Shown here: positions 22,461 to 33,507 of the stretch, piece by piece
Numbering within the stretch: position 1 is the stretch's first letter
How the letters are laid out: each line of letters begins with the position of its first letter
Source: Tenrec ecaudatus
Lineage: Eukaryota; Chordata; Mammalia; Afrosoricida; Tenrecidae
Assembly: GCF_050624435.1 (NCBI RefSeq)
Contig: NC_134531.1
Coordinates: forward strand, 250,928,812-250,992,811
Direction: 5' to 3'
DNA: 64,000 nucleotides
Notes under the pieces: generated by a model
The model's input: the letters and a program-made list of their open reading frames with translations, nothing else
The model's database searches: none
What the model was told of the DNA's origin: nothing
Made by a program: the position numbers and the translations under genes

Positions 22461-23069
22461 TTTTAGTGTTTGAAGGAAGACTGATGAATGAAAAAATTCA
22501 AAGATCATGAACATAAACCCAAATTGGACATAAAATGACTCTTCAAATGTTATTCACACTGTTTTGTCACATTTACTTACTTATCTAAATATTAGTAATC
22601 TTTCATCGACATTCCCCTGTCATGGGTTGAGTTTTGTCTCCCTAAAATAGGTAATCTCATTTGGGATAGCTTTTTGTTGCTGTTTTCAAGCGACCATATC
22701 AGTGCAGACTGGTTCTTAACGAATCCTTTTGGAGATAGAAAAGCAGCAGATGCAGCAAGGGGGAATCAAGCACACATGGAGGAAGTTAGCTGCCTGGCCA
22801 TGTGGAGATCTCTAAGAAGCAGGAACTAAAAAGAGACAAGACCTGGTCCTGAAGTCTTCCCTTGAAAGCAGCACCCTGAAAAGTTGTAACCTCCTGAACT
22901 GTCAGGGATTTTCTGTTTGTTAAGTCCATCCTCTTTGTGGTATTGTGGTTATACCAATAGTAAGAAACTATTTCCCTAATCAGCTTGTATGGGAAGTTAT
23001 AACTAGTGGTTTTCTAGATAGCAGAAAATAAATGTTCAATAAAGACAGTTAGCTGGACTGATTAAATAA
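22461..23069. other. unassigned non-coding sequence
   Basis: No gene or confidently assigned repeat. Confidence 0.45.
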
Positions 23070-23442
23070 ATGATGCCACGGAGCACTAAGGCCAAGAAGA
23101 TTGTACTTCCCCCTCTCCAAAACCAAAACACCAACTCTGTCTTGGAAGAAGTACAACTTGAATGCTCCTTTGAAGCAAGGATACCTAGACTTCATCTCAT
23201 ATACTTTGGACATGCTCTCCAGAGAGATCAGTTCCCAGAAAAGGCCATCATGCTTGGTAAAGTAGCAGGGCAGCAAGAAAAGAGAAAGACCTTAGATGGC
23301 ATGGACTGACACAGTGGTTACAAAGATGGGCTCAGACTAGTGGCAACTGCGAGGATGGCAAAGGACCGGGCAGCGTTTCATCCTGTTTACATATGGCTGC
23401 TATGGATCAGGGCAGACTGCGCCAACAACAACAACAATTAAG
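23070..23442 (+). mobile_element. RTE (Bov-B-like) LINE, 3' end fragment
   Basis: Matches the end of the RTE reverse-transcriptase frame and 3' UTR: 'tcttggaagaagtacaactt', 'atactttggacatgctctcc', 'gacacagtggttacaaagat' and the (ACAACA)n terminus at 23,425-23,440. Truncated at its 5' end, as is usual for LINE insertions. Frames are broken. Confidence 0.9.
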
Positions 23443-24669
23443 CATTGAAACATAGAGAATGGCTAGCAGTTGCATAAATTAATAAAATAATTAATGAATG
23501 CTGAGAAACAAAAACTTCTAACACCATTTTTTACCTGTTTATTTGATATTTGGTTTTATTCTTTCCTTACTCTCCGTAACTCAATTCTCTTCTTTCCAAA
23601 TAGTATATTTGTCTTTTGAGGATGTAGGCCAAACTCATGAAGCAAAGTCTACGAAATGAAAAAAAAAACCATGTTGCTGGAGTGCATTCTTGTTCTGCGG
23701 TTGAACTCTGATATCAAATATGATTTTTCAGGCTGGGCACTACGTCAGGCACTTTTTAACTTAGCGAAAGAGTACGATGCGAGCAAACCCAGCAGAGGCC
23801 CATTAGAAGGTGGTGATAGAGCATGTTCATTCGTGGGCTTTTCGGATTTCAACAAATCAACTTCTGAATCCTGAATTATTGCCTCCCAAACATTCCAGTT
23901 GCATCACATAGTTGGGAAAAATAGAAATGGAGGAGACAAGTTAAGTACACGAAGGAAAGCATTGATGGCTATATTTTTCTTCCTTTTCACCCTTCATCCT
24001 CTCCTTTCAAATATACCTAGCTGTCCAGCATAAAGAAAGAGGTCCTTTCACTTTGCCTCAGCTGGGGCTAATGCTTAGTTAATTTCTCCATTTCATACTT
24101 GCCTGAGTCTGGTTCAGTAGCAGGTTTAAATAGCAGGTCAGGTATCTAGGAATATGATCTCTTGCCAACTCAGCCTGGCCTTTCTACAATCTGAAGGTGA
24201 CAGATTTGTACTGACGATAAAGGAGTCTAATGACATATTAGTTGTGCTGAGTTTTCCATTGGGTATATATAAGAAGAGGTACAGATGATTGACAGAGTGC
24301 CTGTAATACCACCAGGAGTCCTGAGGATGGTGCAGAATCAGAACTATTTTGTTCTGTTGGCACAGGATCGCCAGAGATCAGAAGTGACTGGGTGGCACCT
24401 GATCACAACAGTGCAGATGGTTACCTTATTTTCAGGAGCTTGGGATGTACGGTGCAGATTTAATTTTACTTATTTAGAACTGATAACAATAAATATATTT
24501 TGATCATGGATGCCAGGCAGTAAGAGGCATTCAAAGCAGAGGAAGATAGGAATGTAGATCTGGTTTCAAGGGGGAAGATAAAGATTCATATGAAATTCTG
24601 TTCATTGGATGCATAATCCACCCCCCAACCCACCCCCACACCCTCCTCTTTGTCCTCCCCCCGCCCGCA
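23443..24669. other. unassigned non-coding sequence
   Basis: AT-rich, no gene seen. A C-rich patch (24,620-24,665) precedes the LINE end. Confidence 0.45.
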
Positions 24670-24931
24670 GATGAACAGCAGAAATGTGGGTAAAGGGAGA
24701 CAGCTGTCCATGTGAGCTATGAAAATCATAATAATTTATAATTTATCAAGGTGTCGTGAGGGTGGGAGGAGAGGATGAGGGAAAAAAGGGGAGCTGATAC
24801 CAAAGGCTCAAATAGAAAGCAAATGTTTAGAAAATGATGGTGGCAGCATATATACAAATATGCTTGATACAATTGATATTATAATTGATGTTATAAGAGC
24901 TGTAGGAGCCCCCAATAAAATGATGTAAAAA
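24670..24931 (+). mobile_element. L1-like LINE 3' end
   Basis: It shows 'gatgaacagcagaaatgtgg', a G-rich purine tract ('gtgggaggagaggatgaggg'), 'aaagcaaatgtttagaaaat' and the terminal motif 'gagcccccaataaaatgatg' (24,906-24,925) followed by A8. The same order is found in the copies at 35,440, 40,068, 43,236, 44,306 and 49,349. A G-rich tract upstream of AATAAA is typical of mammalian L1 3' UTRs. Confidence 0.8.
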
Positions 24932-24939
24932 AAATTCCA

Positions 24940-25560
24940 TTCATTGTATAGTAAAGAAACTTCAGTGAGTGGCATGTAAACTAGGCCATGGAGTGTGGTA
25001 CTTGGATATATGACTGAAGGCCAGGAGCATATTCCAAGTAAGAGAGAGAATGTGTGGGCAGAACCCAACTATGAGCACAGTACTGTTCACGGGACAGAGA
25101 GGTGACCCGCATGTCTGAAGGGGAGGGTCCATGTTACAGAAAAAGCAGACTGAAGACAAGGAAGGAGAGGAGGAATCAGCCTCTGGAAGGCCTTAAATGC
25201 CACATCAGGAGTTGAGATTGTGTTCTCTAGGCCACAGGGAGTCGGTGAGGAATTCTGAATAGTAGAATGAAGTGATAAACATGACGTATTGTCAAGATTA
25301 CACTTTGCCGTGAATAGGCTTTATAAAACAGTGGGGTTGCCATGTCCAGGGTCATGCCGGCCCCAAGAAATCGAGGAGATTATTAGAGGCGTGTAAAGGG
25401 GCAGAAACTGGTGGTTCTAGTTTGGGGTGTGTCTACCGTTCCAGCAGTAGCCAGGAGAAGAAAAAATCAGACAGGAGGACTCTCCCAGGGTGGAAATAGG
25501 AGGGCAGATGGCATTGATAAGAACAATGTTATCAGCTCAAACTGTCAGAGGAGCCTGGTT
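24940..25560 (+). repeat. possible ancient interspersed repeat
   Basis: The words 'ggccttaaatgccacatcag' and 'agttgagattgtgttctcta' with 'gggagtc', then 'agaatgaagtgataaacatg', follow the order of a common old eutherian repeat that I can recall but not name. Boundaries and family are uncertain. Confidence 0.35.
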
Positions 25561-25582
25561 GCTTCTACACTTGCAATCCTGT

Positions 25583-25770
25583 AAGGATCCCTGGTTGGTG
25601 TCGTGGGTGACGCGTTGAGTTGCCCACGCCATGCCCAGCAGCTCTGCTCCAGAGGAGAAAGATGAGGCTTTTGAGTCCTTTATAGAGTTAGAGTCTCAGA
25701 AACCCACAAGGGCAATTTGACTCTGTCCAGAGGGTCCTTATGAATCGGAATCAACTTGATGGCAGGTGAT
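25583..25770 (+). mobile_element. AfroSINE-type SINE
   Basis: Head 'ccctggttggtgtcgtgggt', B-box area weakened, body 'ctcagaaacccacaagggca' and tail 'gaatcggaatcaacttgatg'. Complete but diverged in the middle. Confidence 0.85.
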
Positions 25771-26389
25771 ATGCGTGATGGATGAGACTTTTGAATTTTC
25801 AGTGGTTTCTGAAATATCCAACAAGGGAATCTGGCGGTAAAAGCCATCTACCCACATCTATGTTTTCAAAAGAGCTAACCTTCCATTATTTTGTATGTGT
25901 TTTATACTGGGCACATTTCAACTCCTGAATCTTCCTGCCACTTCTCCAACCTTCAAAACACAAACGATTGTGATTTGGGGTCGAGGCACAGTCCCAAGCA
26001 CGTGTGCGCCCTTGAAGTGATTCCGGCCATTTGAACTATGGATGTAAAAACGTTTGCTAGCCACCTAGCAAATGGCTCATCAGTCAGTCAGTTTAATCCT
26101 GCGCTGAGCATCACCAAGTATGTATGACCTTGGCCTGTGGCTCACGTAACATTGCCAGCTCTCCGCGGGCATTTAAAATAGCGTTTTATTTACAAAAAAT
26201 TCAGACACTTTCAGCACAGAAGAAAGGCACACCTCTCCTGCATGCCAAGGGAACGCTGGGTTTTGTGAGTCACTGGTTTCCCGTTGGCCCGGATGGCCGA
26301 GGCGGACTGACGCAGGTGACCCCACGGACGACTGCCACACACCTCCCACTGGCTTCATCAAGAGCCCTGGACGGAGTCGGGAAACGTCG
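25771..26389. other. unassigned non-coding sequence
   Basis: Moderately GC-rich between 26,250 and 26,390, with several CpGs but too short and isolated for an island. No gene supported. Confidence 0.45.
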
Positions 26390-26530
26390 GGGTTTAGTTC
26401 CAGCTCGGCCACTAACTAACTAACAGCTTTTGAAAACTGGGGCAGATATTTTATCCTTTTTGGATTCAATGTCCGTTTTTGTAAAATAAGGACATTTAAC
26501 CAGACACTCTTGAAAGTTCTTTCCACCTTT
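26390..26530 (+). mobile_element. MIR SINE fragment
   Basis: 'gttccagctcggccactaac' corresponds to the MIR B-box-distal region, then 'gattcaatgtccgtttttgt' with 'aaaataaggacat' corresponds to the 'tcagtttcctcatctgtaaa' core. Old pan-mammalian SINE, diverged. Confidence 0.6.
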
Positions 26531-26869
26531 CAGATGCCTGCTGCCTGCCAGTAGCTGGATGCTCAGTGTAACAGACCCGTGAAGGCCATCCAACATCCAG
26601 TGGTACCTGGGCGCTATGACAGGCTTGGGAAGTCGTACTCCAACGTGATAGTGTGGTGGTTACTACGAGCAGATTCTACTTGCACGTTAAGCCTTGTCAC
26701 CCCCATTCCTTCTATACTTTACCACACTTTATTATAGGGATTCTCTCACGGAGGCAGTGCAGTAGAGGTGGGTGAATATCGTGCAGGGATTTTTTTTTTC
26801 TCACTCAGAAGGAGGGGGGAGATACACATCTTCCAGAACATTACAGAAATACAGTTCACTTTGTAGCCC
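26531..26869. other. unassigned sequence
   Basis: No gene or clear repeat. A T10 run is at 26,791. Confidence 0.45.
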
Positions 26870-27010
26870 CTAGGTGGGGGACAGAGTTAAAGGGTTTGGT
26901 TGCTAACCTCCACGTGGTTACTACCTCAGAGACCACTTAGAAGAAAGACCTAGTGAATCTATATTTGAACAATCAGCCACTGAAAAATCTTCTGTAGCAC
27001 AGCTGCATTT
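26870..27010 (+). mobile_element. AfroSINE-type SINE, long variant, tail lost
   Basis: Head 'cccctaggtgggggacagag', 'ggttgctaacctccacgtgg', then the long-variant body 'agaagaaagacctagtgaat'. The copy stops at 'gtagcacagctgc', and an L1-like end follows directly. Confidence 0.7.
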
Positions 27011-27014
27011 TTCC

Positions 27015-27640
27015 TTAAAGTATTTTTTTAATTGTGAATTGGTTGAACATTTACAGAGAAGACCACCAGGTTTACATTCAATAATTCATACACACTTTGT
27101 TTCATCTCATTGGTGTCAATACCCTCCATTGTGTGACACCGTGTATCCTACTTTCCCCCGGTCCTTCCTGTTTCCATTCCTCTTTTCCCAACACTTTTGA
27201 ATTTTATCCTTGGGTAAATACGGCCCTTTTCATCTTAAATGGTTGATTGGCTTAAGGTGTGCATGCCTCCCTAATGTTGCCATTTACTTAAAGGCCTGTC
27301 TATTGTTTGGCTGAAAATTGAGTGATGGAAGTGGGAGGTGGGTGGGGCTTTCAGTTCCAGAACTGAAGGGTGACTCAGTGCTATTGTCTTGGGTTCTCCA
27401 GCCTCCATCTGACCAGTTAGCCTGGTCTCCTTTATGATTCTGAGTTTTATTCCATATTTTTCTCCCACTTTATTCAAGACATTCTAATATGATCCCTTTC
27501 AAAGGATTTAGTAGTGGTAGCTGGGCACCATCTCATTCTTTTAGGCTCGGGGTTGTGGAGATAGATGTTTTTGTGGTTTATTGGCCAATTGCAGATTGTT
27601 TCCATTTAGCTTCAATTTTCATCTCTTTCCTGCATCATCT
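27015..27640 (-). mobile_element. L1-like LINE 3' UTR (afrotherian type)
   Basis: Read on plus it starts in an A/T-rich end ('ttttttaattgtgaattggt'), then 'aacatttacagagaagacca', 'ggtttacattcaataattca', 'gcctgtctattgtttggctg' and 'gtagctgggcaccatctcat'. This is the antisense order of an afrotherian L1 3' UTR as I remember it. A second copy begins the same way at 41,705. About 620 bp, no coding sequence. Confidence 0.7.
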
Positions 27641-27644
27641 TAGC

Positions 27645-28397
27645 AGATTTGTTCAATATATATGACTTACATAAAGAAAAAAGTGGCATCAAGATTGGAG
27701 GAAGACTTATAAACACCCTAAGATATACAGGTGACACAATATGATTGCTGAAAGTGAGGAGGACTTGGAGCACTGGCTGACGAAGATCAAGGATTGACGC
27801 TTTCAGTATGGATTACCATTCAGTGTAAAGAAGACCCAAATCTTCACCACTGGACTAATAGGTAACATCATGATGAACATGAAAAGGTTGAAAATTGTCC
27901 AGGATTTTGTCTTATTTGGATCCACAATCCATGCTCATGAAAGTCTCAGTCAAGAGATCGAAAGATGCATTGAGTTAGGTAAATCTGCTGCACAAAACTT
28001 GTTTAGAGTATTTAAAAGCAAAGCACACCTTGATATTTTCAGTTGCATCATATGCATGAAAGTTGGACATTGAATAAGGAAGACCCAAGAAGGATCAATG
28101 CATTTGAATTGTGGTGCTAGAGAGAAATATTGAAAGTACTCTGAGTTGGTAAAAGAACAAACAGATCTATCTTAGAAGAAGGATCACATGACTTTGTCTT
28201 CTGTGCTTTGGATACATCATCAGCAGAGACCAGTCCCTGGACAAGGACGTCATGATTGGTAAAGTAGAGGGGCAATGGAAAAGAAAAAGGCCCTCCATGA
28301 GACGGATTGAACAGTGGCTGCAACAATGGCCTCAGGCCCAGAAACAATTGTACGAAAGGCACAGGACTGATTCGATGGTACCTAACAGCAACAGATG
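27645..28397 (+). mobile_element. RTE LINE, reverse-transcriptase C-terminus to 3' end
   Basis: Begins in the region of the catalytic palm ('aagattggaggaagacttat', 'gctgaaagtgaggaggactt') and continues through 'ggatccacaatccatgctca', 'gcatcatatgcatgaaagtt' and 'gtggctgcaacaatggcctc' to 'gatggtacctaacagcaaca'. The catalytic aspartates are not intact in one frame ('tacaggtgacacaatatgat' stands where the ADDT box would be). A pseudogenised 5'-truncated copy. Confidence 0.9.
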
Positions 28398-29837
28398 ATA
28401 AGTTTTCCCTTGTGTGGCATCAGTCTTTCTTGACTAATCTTTATAAAATCCTCCATTTTCCAAATCTCTTCTTTATGATATCTGATTTAGAAAGAACCAA
28501 TGAGGATATCAAATCCTGTTTCACCTTCCATCAGTAAAAACTATCTAAGGGACCATGTATTGGGTGATAGAGAAAGCCAATATCAGTTCAAAGTCGGACC
28601 GGAGATAGCCTACATTAATAGGATAATGCTGTGGAGATCTAGAAGAACTCATCAGTTCAGTAGCAGAAGCTAGTTGTTTCTGGTCCTTGTTCATCATTGT
28701 TTGTCAAGCTTCAAAATACAAGAGGCTTCAGATGTGGACTATTCTCCATAGCAATCACATTGCCACTGTAGTGGTCCTGCTTCTGGTTTCTATTTATGTC
28801 ATGGGACTCTTTTAACAAGTGTAACTTGTGGAAGTTTGCTCATGAATTGCATGTTGGCTTCAAAACCTTTTGGTAAGGTAGAATACGCGTCTTGATTGTC
28901 TAGAGAAGAGACTATAAATGTCTGGGTTATGATGGGATTGGCCATGCCCACACTTCATTTGTCACCAACTCATTAAGTCAATTTCCAACAAGGAATTGTC
29001 AAACTTCTTGGCATACACACCCATCCTTCATGAATGGAAATCATTAGACTATGTAAATGCTGCCTTTTTGTAGTCATCTGTGCTCACTGGGTGGAGTTAT
29101 TCAGTAATATAAATAAATCACAGACACAGTTCTAGACAAAGAGTTCTTTGGAGTAAGAAATAATATGCGTGTTAAAAATGTGTTTGTTGCTTCCATATGA
29201 GTTTTTGTTTATGTGTTGGATTAAAGCGATTGCCATAATTTTATACAAGTCAGAAAGAAATTAAGTCGGGTGTTGCTCACAGGGGTGGTGATTTATTAGA
29301 GGTTTCAGTTTTTACTACATCATATTGAATCAAGTGGTCCCAGCATCAGCATACCTCCACCAGCAAGATCTAAGGCATACATTTTTAAGAACATTGTTAA
29401 GACATGGACTTCCCTATTTTGATTTATTTAATAATGAAATCTCCTGTATAAGTTGTTCTATTCTATTAATTAAAACTGCCTCCATTTCTTCTCACAAATA
29501 TATTAATTTTTGATTTCTCAAAAGGCATTTGACCAATAATTCTTCTCTAGATACATGGTTAATAGAATTTATTTCTCTGGTTTATTCTGGTTTACCAGTA
29601 TACTAACCCTTTGCCTTGCAAAAGATTAAAACCGGACACTTAACAGTGACTTTTTCAGATTATAGTTGGGAAGATATTACATCTAACCAGTGTCTTTGTA
29701 CCTCTCCCAGACGCTTATTGACAGCACATTATTTATTATTATCATTATTTTCTCAATTTTACTTTTTTCATCCAGACTGTGAACAACCCCTGTTTATTTG
29801 ACATCTCACTCACCTATCCATCAATTTTAAATATAAA
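28398..29837. other. unassigned non-coding sequence
   Basis: AT-rich, no gene. 29,700-29,800 weakly resembles the end of an L2 element ('cagcacattatttattatta'), too weak to call. Confidence 0.4.
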
Positions 29838-30036
29838 CTAAAATCAAACTCACTGCTATTGAGTCGACTCTGCCTCATAATGACCCTGTTAGAAAGAATA
29901 GAACTACACCTGTAGGCTTCTGAGTATGTAACTCTTTATGGGAGTAGGAAGCCTCATGTTTCTCTCTTGGAGTGGCTGGTGGTTTTGAACTGCTGATCTT
30001 GAACTTAGTAGCCCAACTCATAACCACTATGCCACT
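29838..30036 (-). mobile_element. AfroSINE-type SINE
   Basis: On plus: 'caaactcactgctattgagt', 'gaccctgttagaaagaatag', 'gtggctggtggttttgaact' and 'cataaccactatgccactt'. Complete and comparatively well preserved, immediately before the start of the RTE pile-up. Confidence 0.92.
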
Positions 30037-30079
30037 TAATTTACTGATCCCCTCCCTACCTTGTCACCACCACTTGTCT

Positions 30080-33000
30080 CTCAGTTTGTTGTACTGTGGT
30101 GGTTGTGTGTTGCTGTGAAATGGGAAGATTTTTCCTCAGTATGCAAATGCCAACAGGGTCACCCAAGGTGAACGGCTTTCGGGAGAGCTTCCGGGCTAAG
30201 AATAGACTGCTAAGAAGGCATATGCTATTATCCACTTCTGAAGAATCAGCCCCCAAAACCTTATGGACAGAATTAAAACAGTGTTGGATACCGAAAACCT
30301 CCCGGGAAGAAGCAGAGAATTGGCAGACATAGTTCCAGAAGATTTTCTAGTTTTGAGTTGTGAGAAGAGACTCAACATACGACTGAGAAAGAGCTGCCTT
30401 AGGAAGGTAGAGTCAAACATGATGGCGTGGACGCAATAAAGCCCAGGGAGTACAGCCTTCCGGACCTTCATGTGCTGACGGAGCATGACCCAAAATGAGA
30501 GGAAATAGGCGCAAACCTCAATTAATAATCAGAATTTTGAATTTATGAAATGTCGATCTAAGAATACTGGACGTTATGAAAAATATATGGAATGCATTAA
30601 ATAGACATTCTAAGCATTAGTGAGCCAAAATGGACTAGTATTGGCAATTTTGCATCTGAACTCATGGTTTACTGTACTAGGAATGAAGTAATCAAGAGGA
30701 ATGGTGTGGCATTCATCTTCAAAAAGGGCATCTTTAGATATATCTTGTTGTCTGTAGTAGTATTATATCTATCTGAGTTCAAGGAACTCAGGACACTGTG
30801 GCTGCAACAATGGGCTCAGACTCAGGAACAATTGTAAGAAAGGCACAGGACTTTGCAGAGTTTTGTTCTGCATAATCGTTTTTGAATAACTATTATTCAA
30901 ATTTATGCCCTGACCACTAAGCTAGTGATAAAGCAATTGAAGAATTCTCCCCCTGTCTTCAGTCTGAAATTGATCAAGCATGCAATAGAGATACATTGAT
31001 AATTATTACTGATTAGAATGCAAAAGCTGGAAACCAAGAGGAATGAACACGTGTTGGAAAAGATTGCCTCAGTGATAGAAGTGAAGCTGGAGGTGACATG
31101 ATAGAATTTTGCATGACCAATTACTTCATTTTGAATACCTTTTTACAACATAAAAGGAAATGTATGGATTGTGAAAAGAGATGTGTGGGATTATAAAGAG
31201 ACTTTCCCCCAGCTTTGTCTCCCCAAAGGACATGCCAAACATTAGAGGCTATGTGCCAGCACCAGCACATGGTGGGAAGTCAGATGATTAGAGACATCCT
31301 CCCTGAAGGCATTCAGTTGCCAGACTACTGTCTGGTCCCACCACAAGTAGGGCCTGCTCCCTACTGTTAACGACAATGGGCTACTTCTCCCTAAAGGTTT
31401 GTGATCATCAGTCTGGTCCCTGAAGATGAGGTTTACACCCAACTGATAATGATTTCTATAGTGAGCCAGAGAACAGGTCAAACCTGCTCAGTGACATACA
31501 AAGTTAGGCCTCCATCATGAATCTAGGGCCTGCCCATCTTGTCACATGTATACCCTTATTCCCTCCTCTTCCAATAGCAGATGTTACTGTATTACTTATA
31601 GCACAACCCTTTCCTGTGATGCATGTCTTCACTAGTAATTAGGGGACTTGCATGTCCCCAGAGATTTATTGGTTAGCAATAAATCTTTCTCTCTCTTTCC
31701 ACATGAACCACCAAGTGAGGCTGAGGTGAGCATTGCTACCATGAAATGCATCTGACTCCATTATTTCAATATCTCTTCTATCTCTCATGCTCTCTATGAC
31801 TTTACTATAATCTTTACTTATTATCGCTGTAAATTGTGCCTACTGGACCTGTGATGGTGTGTTAAGGGCTTGTCTCCTCTGACAGAGATGTAAGAGCTCC
31901 CAATAAAAGTATTTTTTTTAAATAACAAAATAAAAATATTTTTAAAGGCGACTATACATGTGAATGTCTCCAGATGGAATGCACAGAAATTAAATTTTTC
32001 TACATCCTGGGAATAGATGCTGGAGAAGATCAATATCTGCCAAAATCAGGCCAGGTCTGAATCTGGAACAGACTATCAATTGCTCATATGTAAATTCAGG
32101 TTAAAATGGAAGAAAATTAAAGCAAATCCATGAGATTCAAAATGTGACCTTGAGTCTATCCCATCTGAATTTCAAGAACATCTCAAGAACAGATTAGACA
32201 CATGGAACACTAATGACAGAAGACCTGATGGACTGTGGTCTGTCATCAAGAACATCATTCATGAAAAATGCAAAAGGTCATTTTAAAAAGAAAGAAAAGG
32301 TCAAAGTGGTTGTCAGAAGAGACTCCAAAACTTGCTCTTAATCGTAAAGTAGGTAAGTAACATGGAAAAAAAGTACAAAGTCAAAGAACGGAAAGGAATA
32401 TTTCAAAAGGCAGCTTGAGATGACAGAATCAAATATTATGATGAAATGTGCAAAGACCCAGAGTTAGAAAATCCAAAAAGAAGAACATGTTCAGCATATC
32501 TTAAACTGAATGAACTAAAGAAAAAATTCATGCCTGGACATGTAATATTGTAACTTTCTATGAGCAAGGCATTTGACTATGTCAATCATCACAAACTATG
32601 GATATCCTTGAGAAGAATGGGAATTCCAGAACACTTTACTGTGCTCATGAAGAACTTGTACATGGATGAAGAGGCAGTTATATGAACAGAAGAAGGGTTT
32701 AAAATCAGGAAAGGTGTGTGAAAGGGTTGTGTCCTCTCACTATACCTATTGAGTCTGCATGCTGAGCAAGCAATCTTAGTGAAAATTCAAGACTGGAGTT
32801 TAAATATTTAAAAATTATTTGGGCAAAATATTCACGTAGGAAGCATCAAAAGAAGATAGGAGGAATTCACAAAGTCACGGTACCACCAAGAACTAGTCAA
32901 CCTCGCACCATTCCAAGTGGTAGCATATGATCCAGAATCAATGGTACTGAAGGAAAAAGCCCAAGTTGCACTAAAAGCATTAGCCCAACTCAAGGCTCTA

Positions 33001-33428
33001 TATACTGACAGAATTCCGATCAAAATGTTTAAGCAAACTGAGGAAACCCTGGAAGCACTCATTCACCATGCCAGGAAATGTAGAAGGTAACTAACTGATC
33101 AGCCGACTGGAAGAGATCCATATTTGTACCCATTCCAAAGAAAGGTGACCCAACATAATGTTGAAATTATAGGAAACTATCATTAATATCACATGCAAGT
33201 AAATTTTTGTTGATGATCTTTCAACAATGGCTGCAGCAATCATTTGGAAAGAAGCAACAATAAATCAAAAAGAATTTCAATAAATTGAAATTCAAGCTGG
33301 ATTCTGAAGAAGTTTTACCACAAGTGATATCATAGTTGATATCAAATGGGTCTTGACTGAGAGCAGAAAATACCCGAAAAATACTGGCCTAGGTTACTAT
33401 GAGTTGGAATTGACTTGATGACCCCTAA
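30080..33428 (+). mobile_element. RTE (Bov-B-like) LINE, long rearranged copy A
   Basis: The 5' end is present ('gtttgttgtactgtggtggt' and 'gccaacagggtcacccaagg'). The AP-like endonuclease region follows (30,540-31,157 and 31,944-32,300, with 'gattagaatgcaaaagctgg' and 'ggagatgacatg'-type words), then part of the reverse transcriptase. It carries three oddities. First, a piece of 3' tail sits inside the endonuclease (30,797-30,875). Second, there is an insertion at about 31,157-31,943. Third, the reverse-transcriptase segments are out of order: the palm part containing 'gcatttgactatgtcaatca' (32,569) precedes the more N-terminal part (32,830-33,370). The copy ends with a degenerate tail near 33,400. 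All frames are broken. Confidence 0.85.
31157..31943 (+). mobile_element. LINE-like insertion with LTR-like stretch, inside RTE copy A
   Basis: RTE similarity stops after 'acataaaagg' (about 31,157) and resumes at 'aaaggcgactatacatg' (about 31,944), with a short imperfect repeat at the joins. The insert ends 'gagctcccaataaaagtat' (31,894-31,912) plus A-rich tail, the same terminus as the L1-like copies. Its middle, however, has 'tggttagcaataaatctttc' and a CT-rich stretch like an LTR polyadenylation region. It may be a chimeric LINE 3' end. Confidence 0.6.
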
Positions 33429-33507
33429 TGAGAATAACTTACCTTTGCTGCAAAAACATCCACAAGTATGAGGGAGCATACAATGGGCAAAGTTATGAAA
33501 AATCTTG

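Noticed and set aside
29690-29810. Possible L2 end
   Set aside because: Only a short A/T-rich stretch is similar. Composition can explain it.
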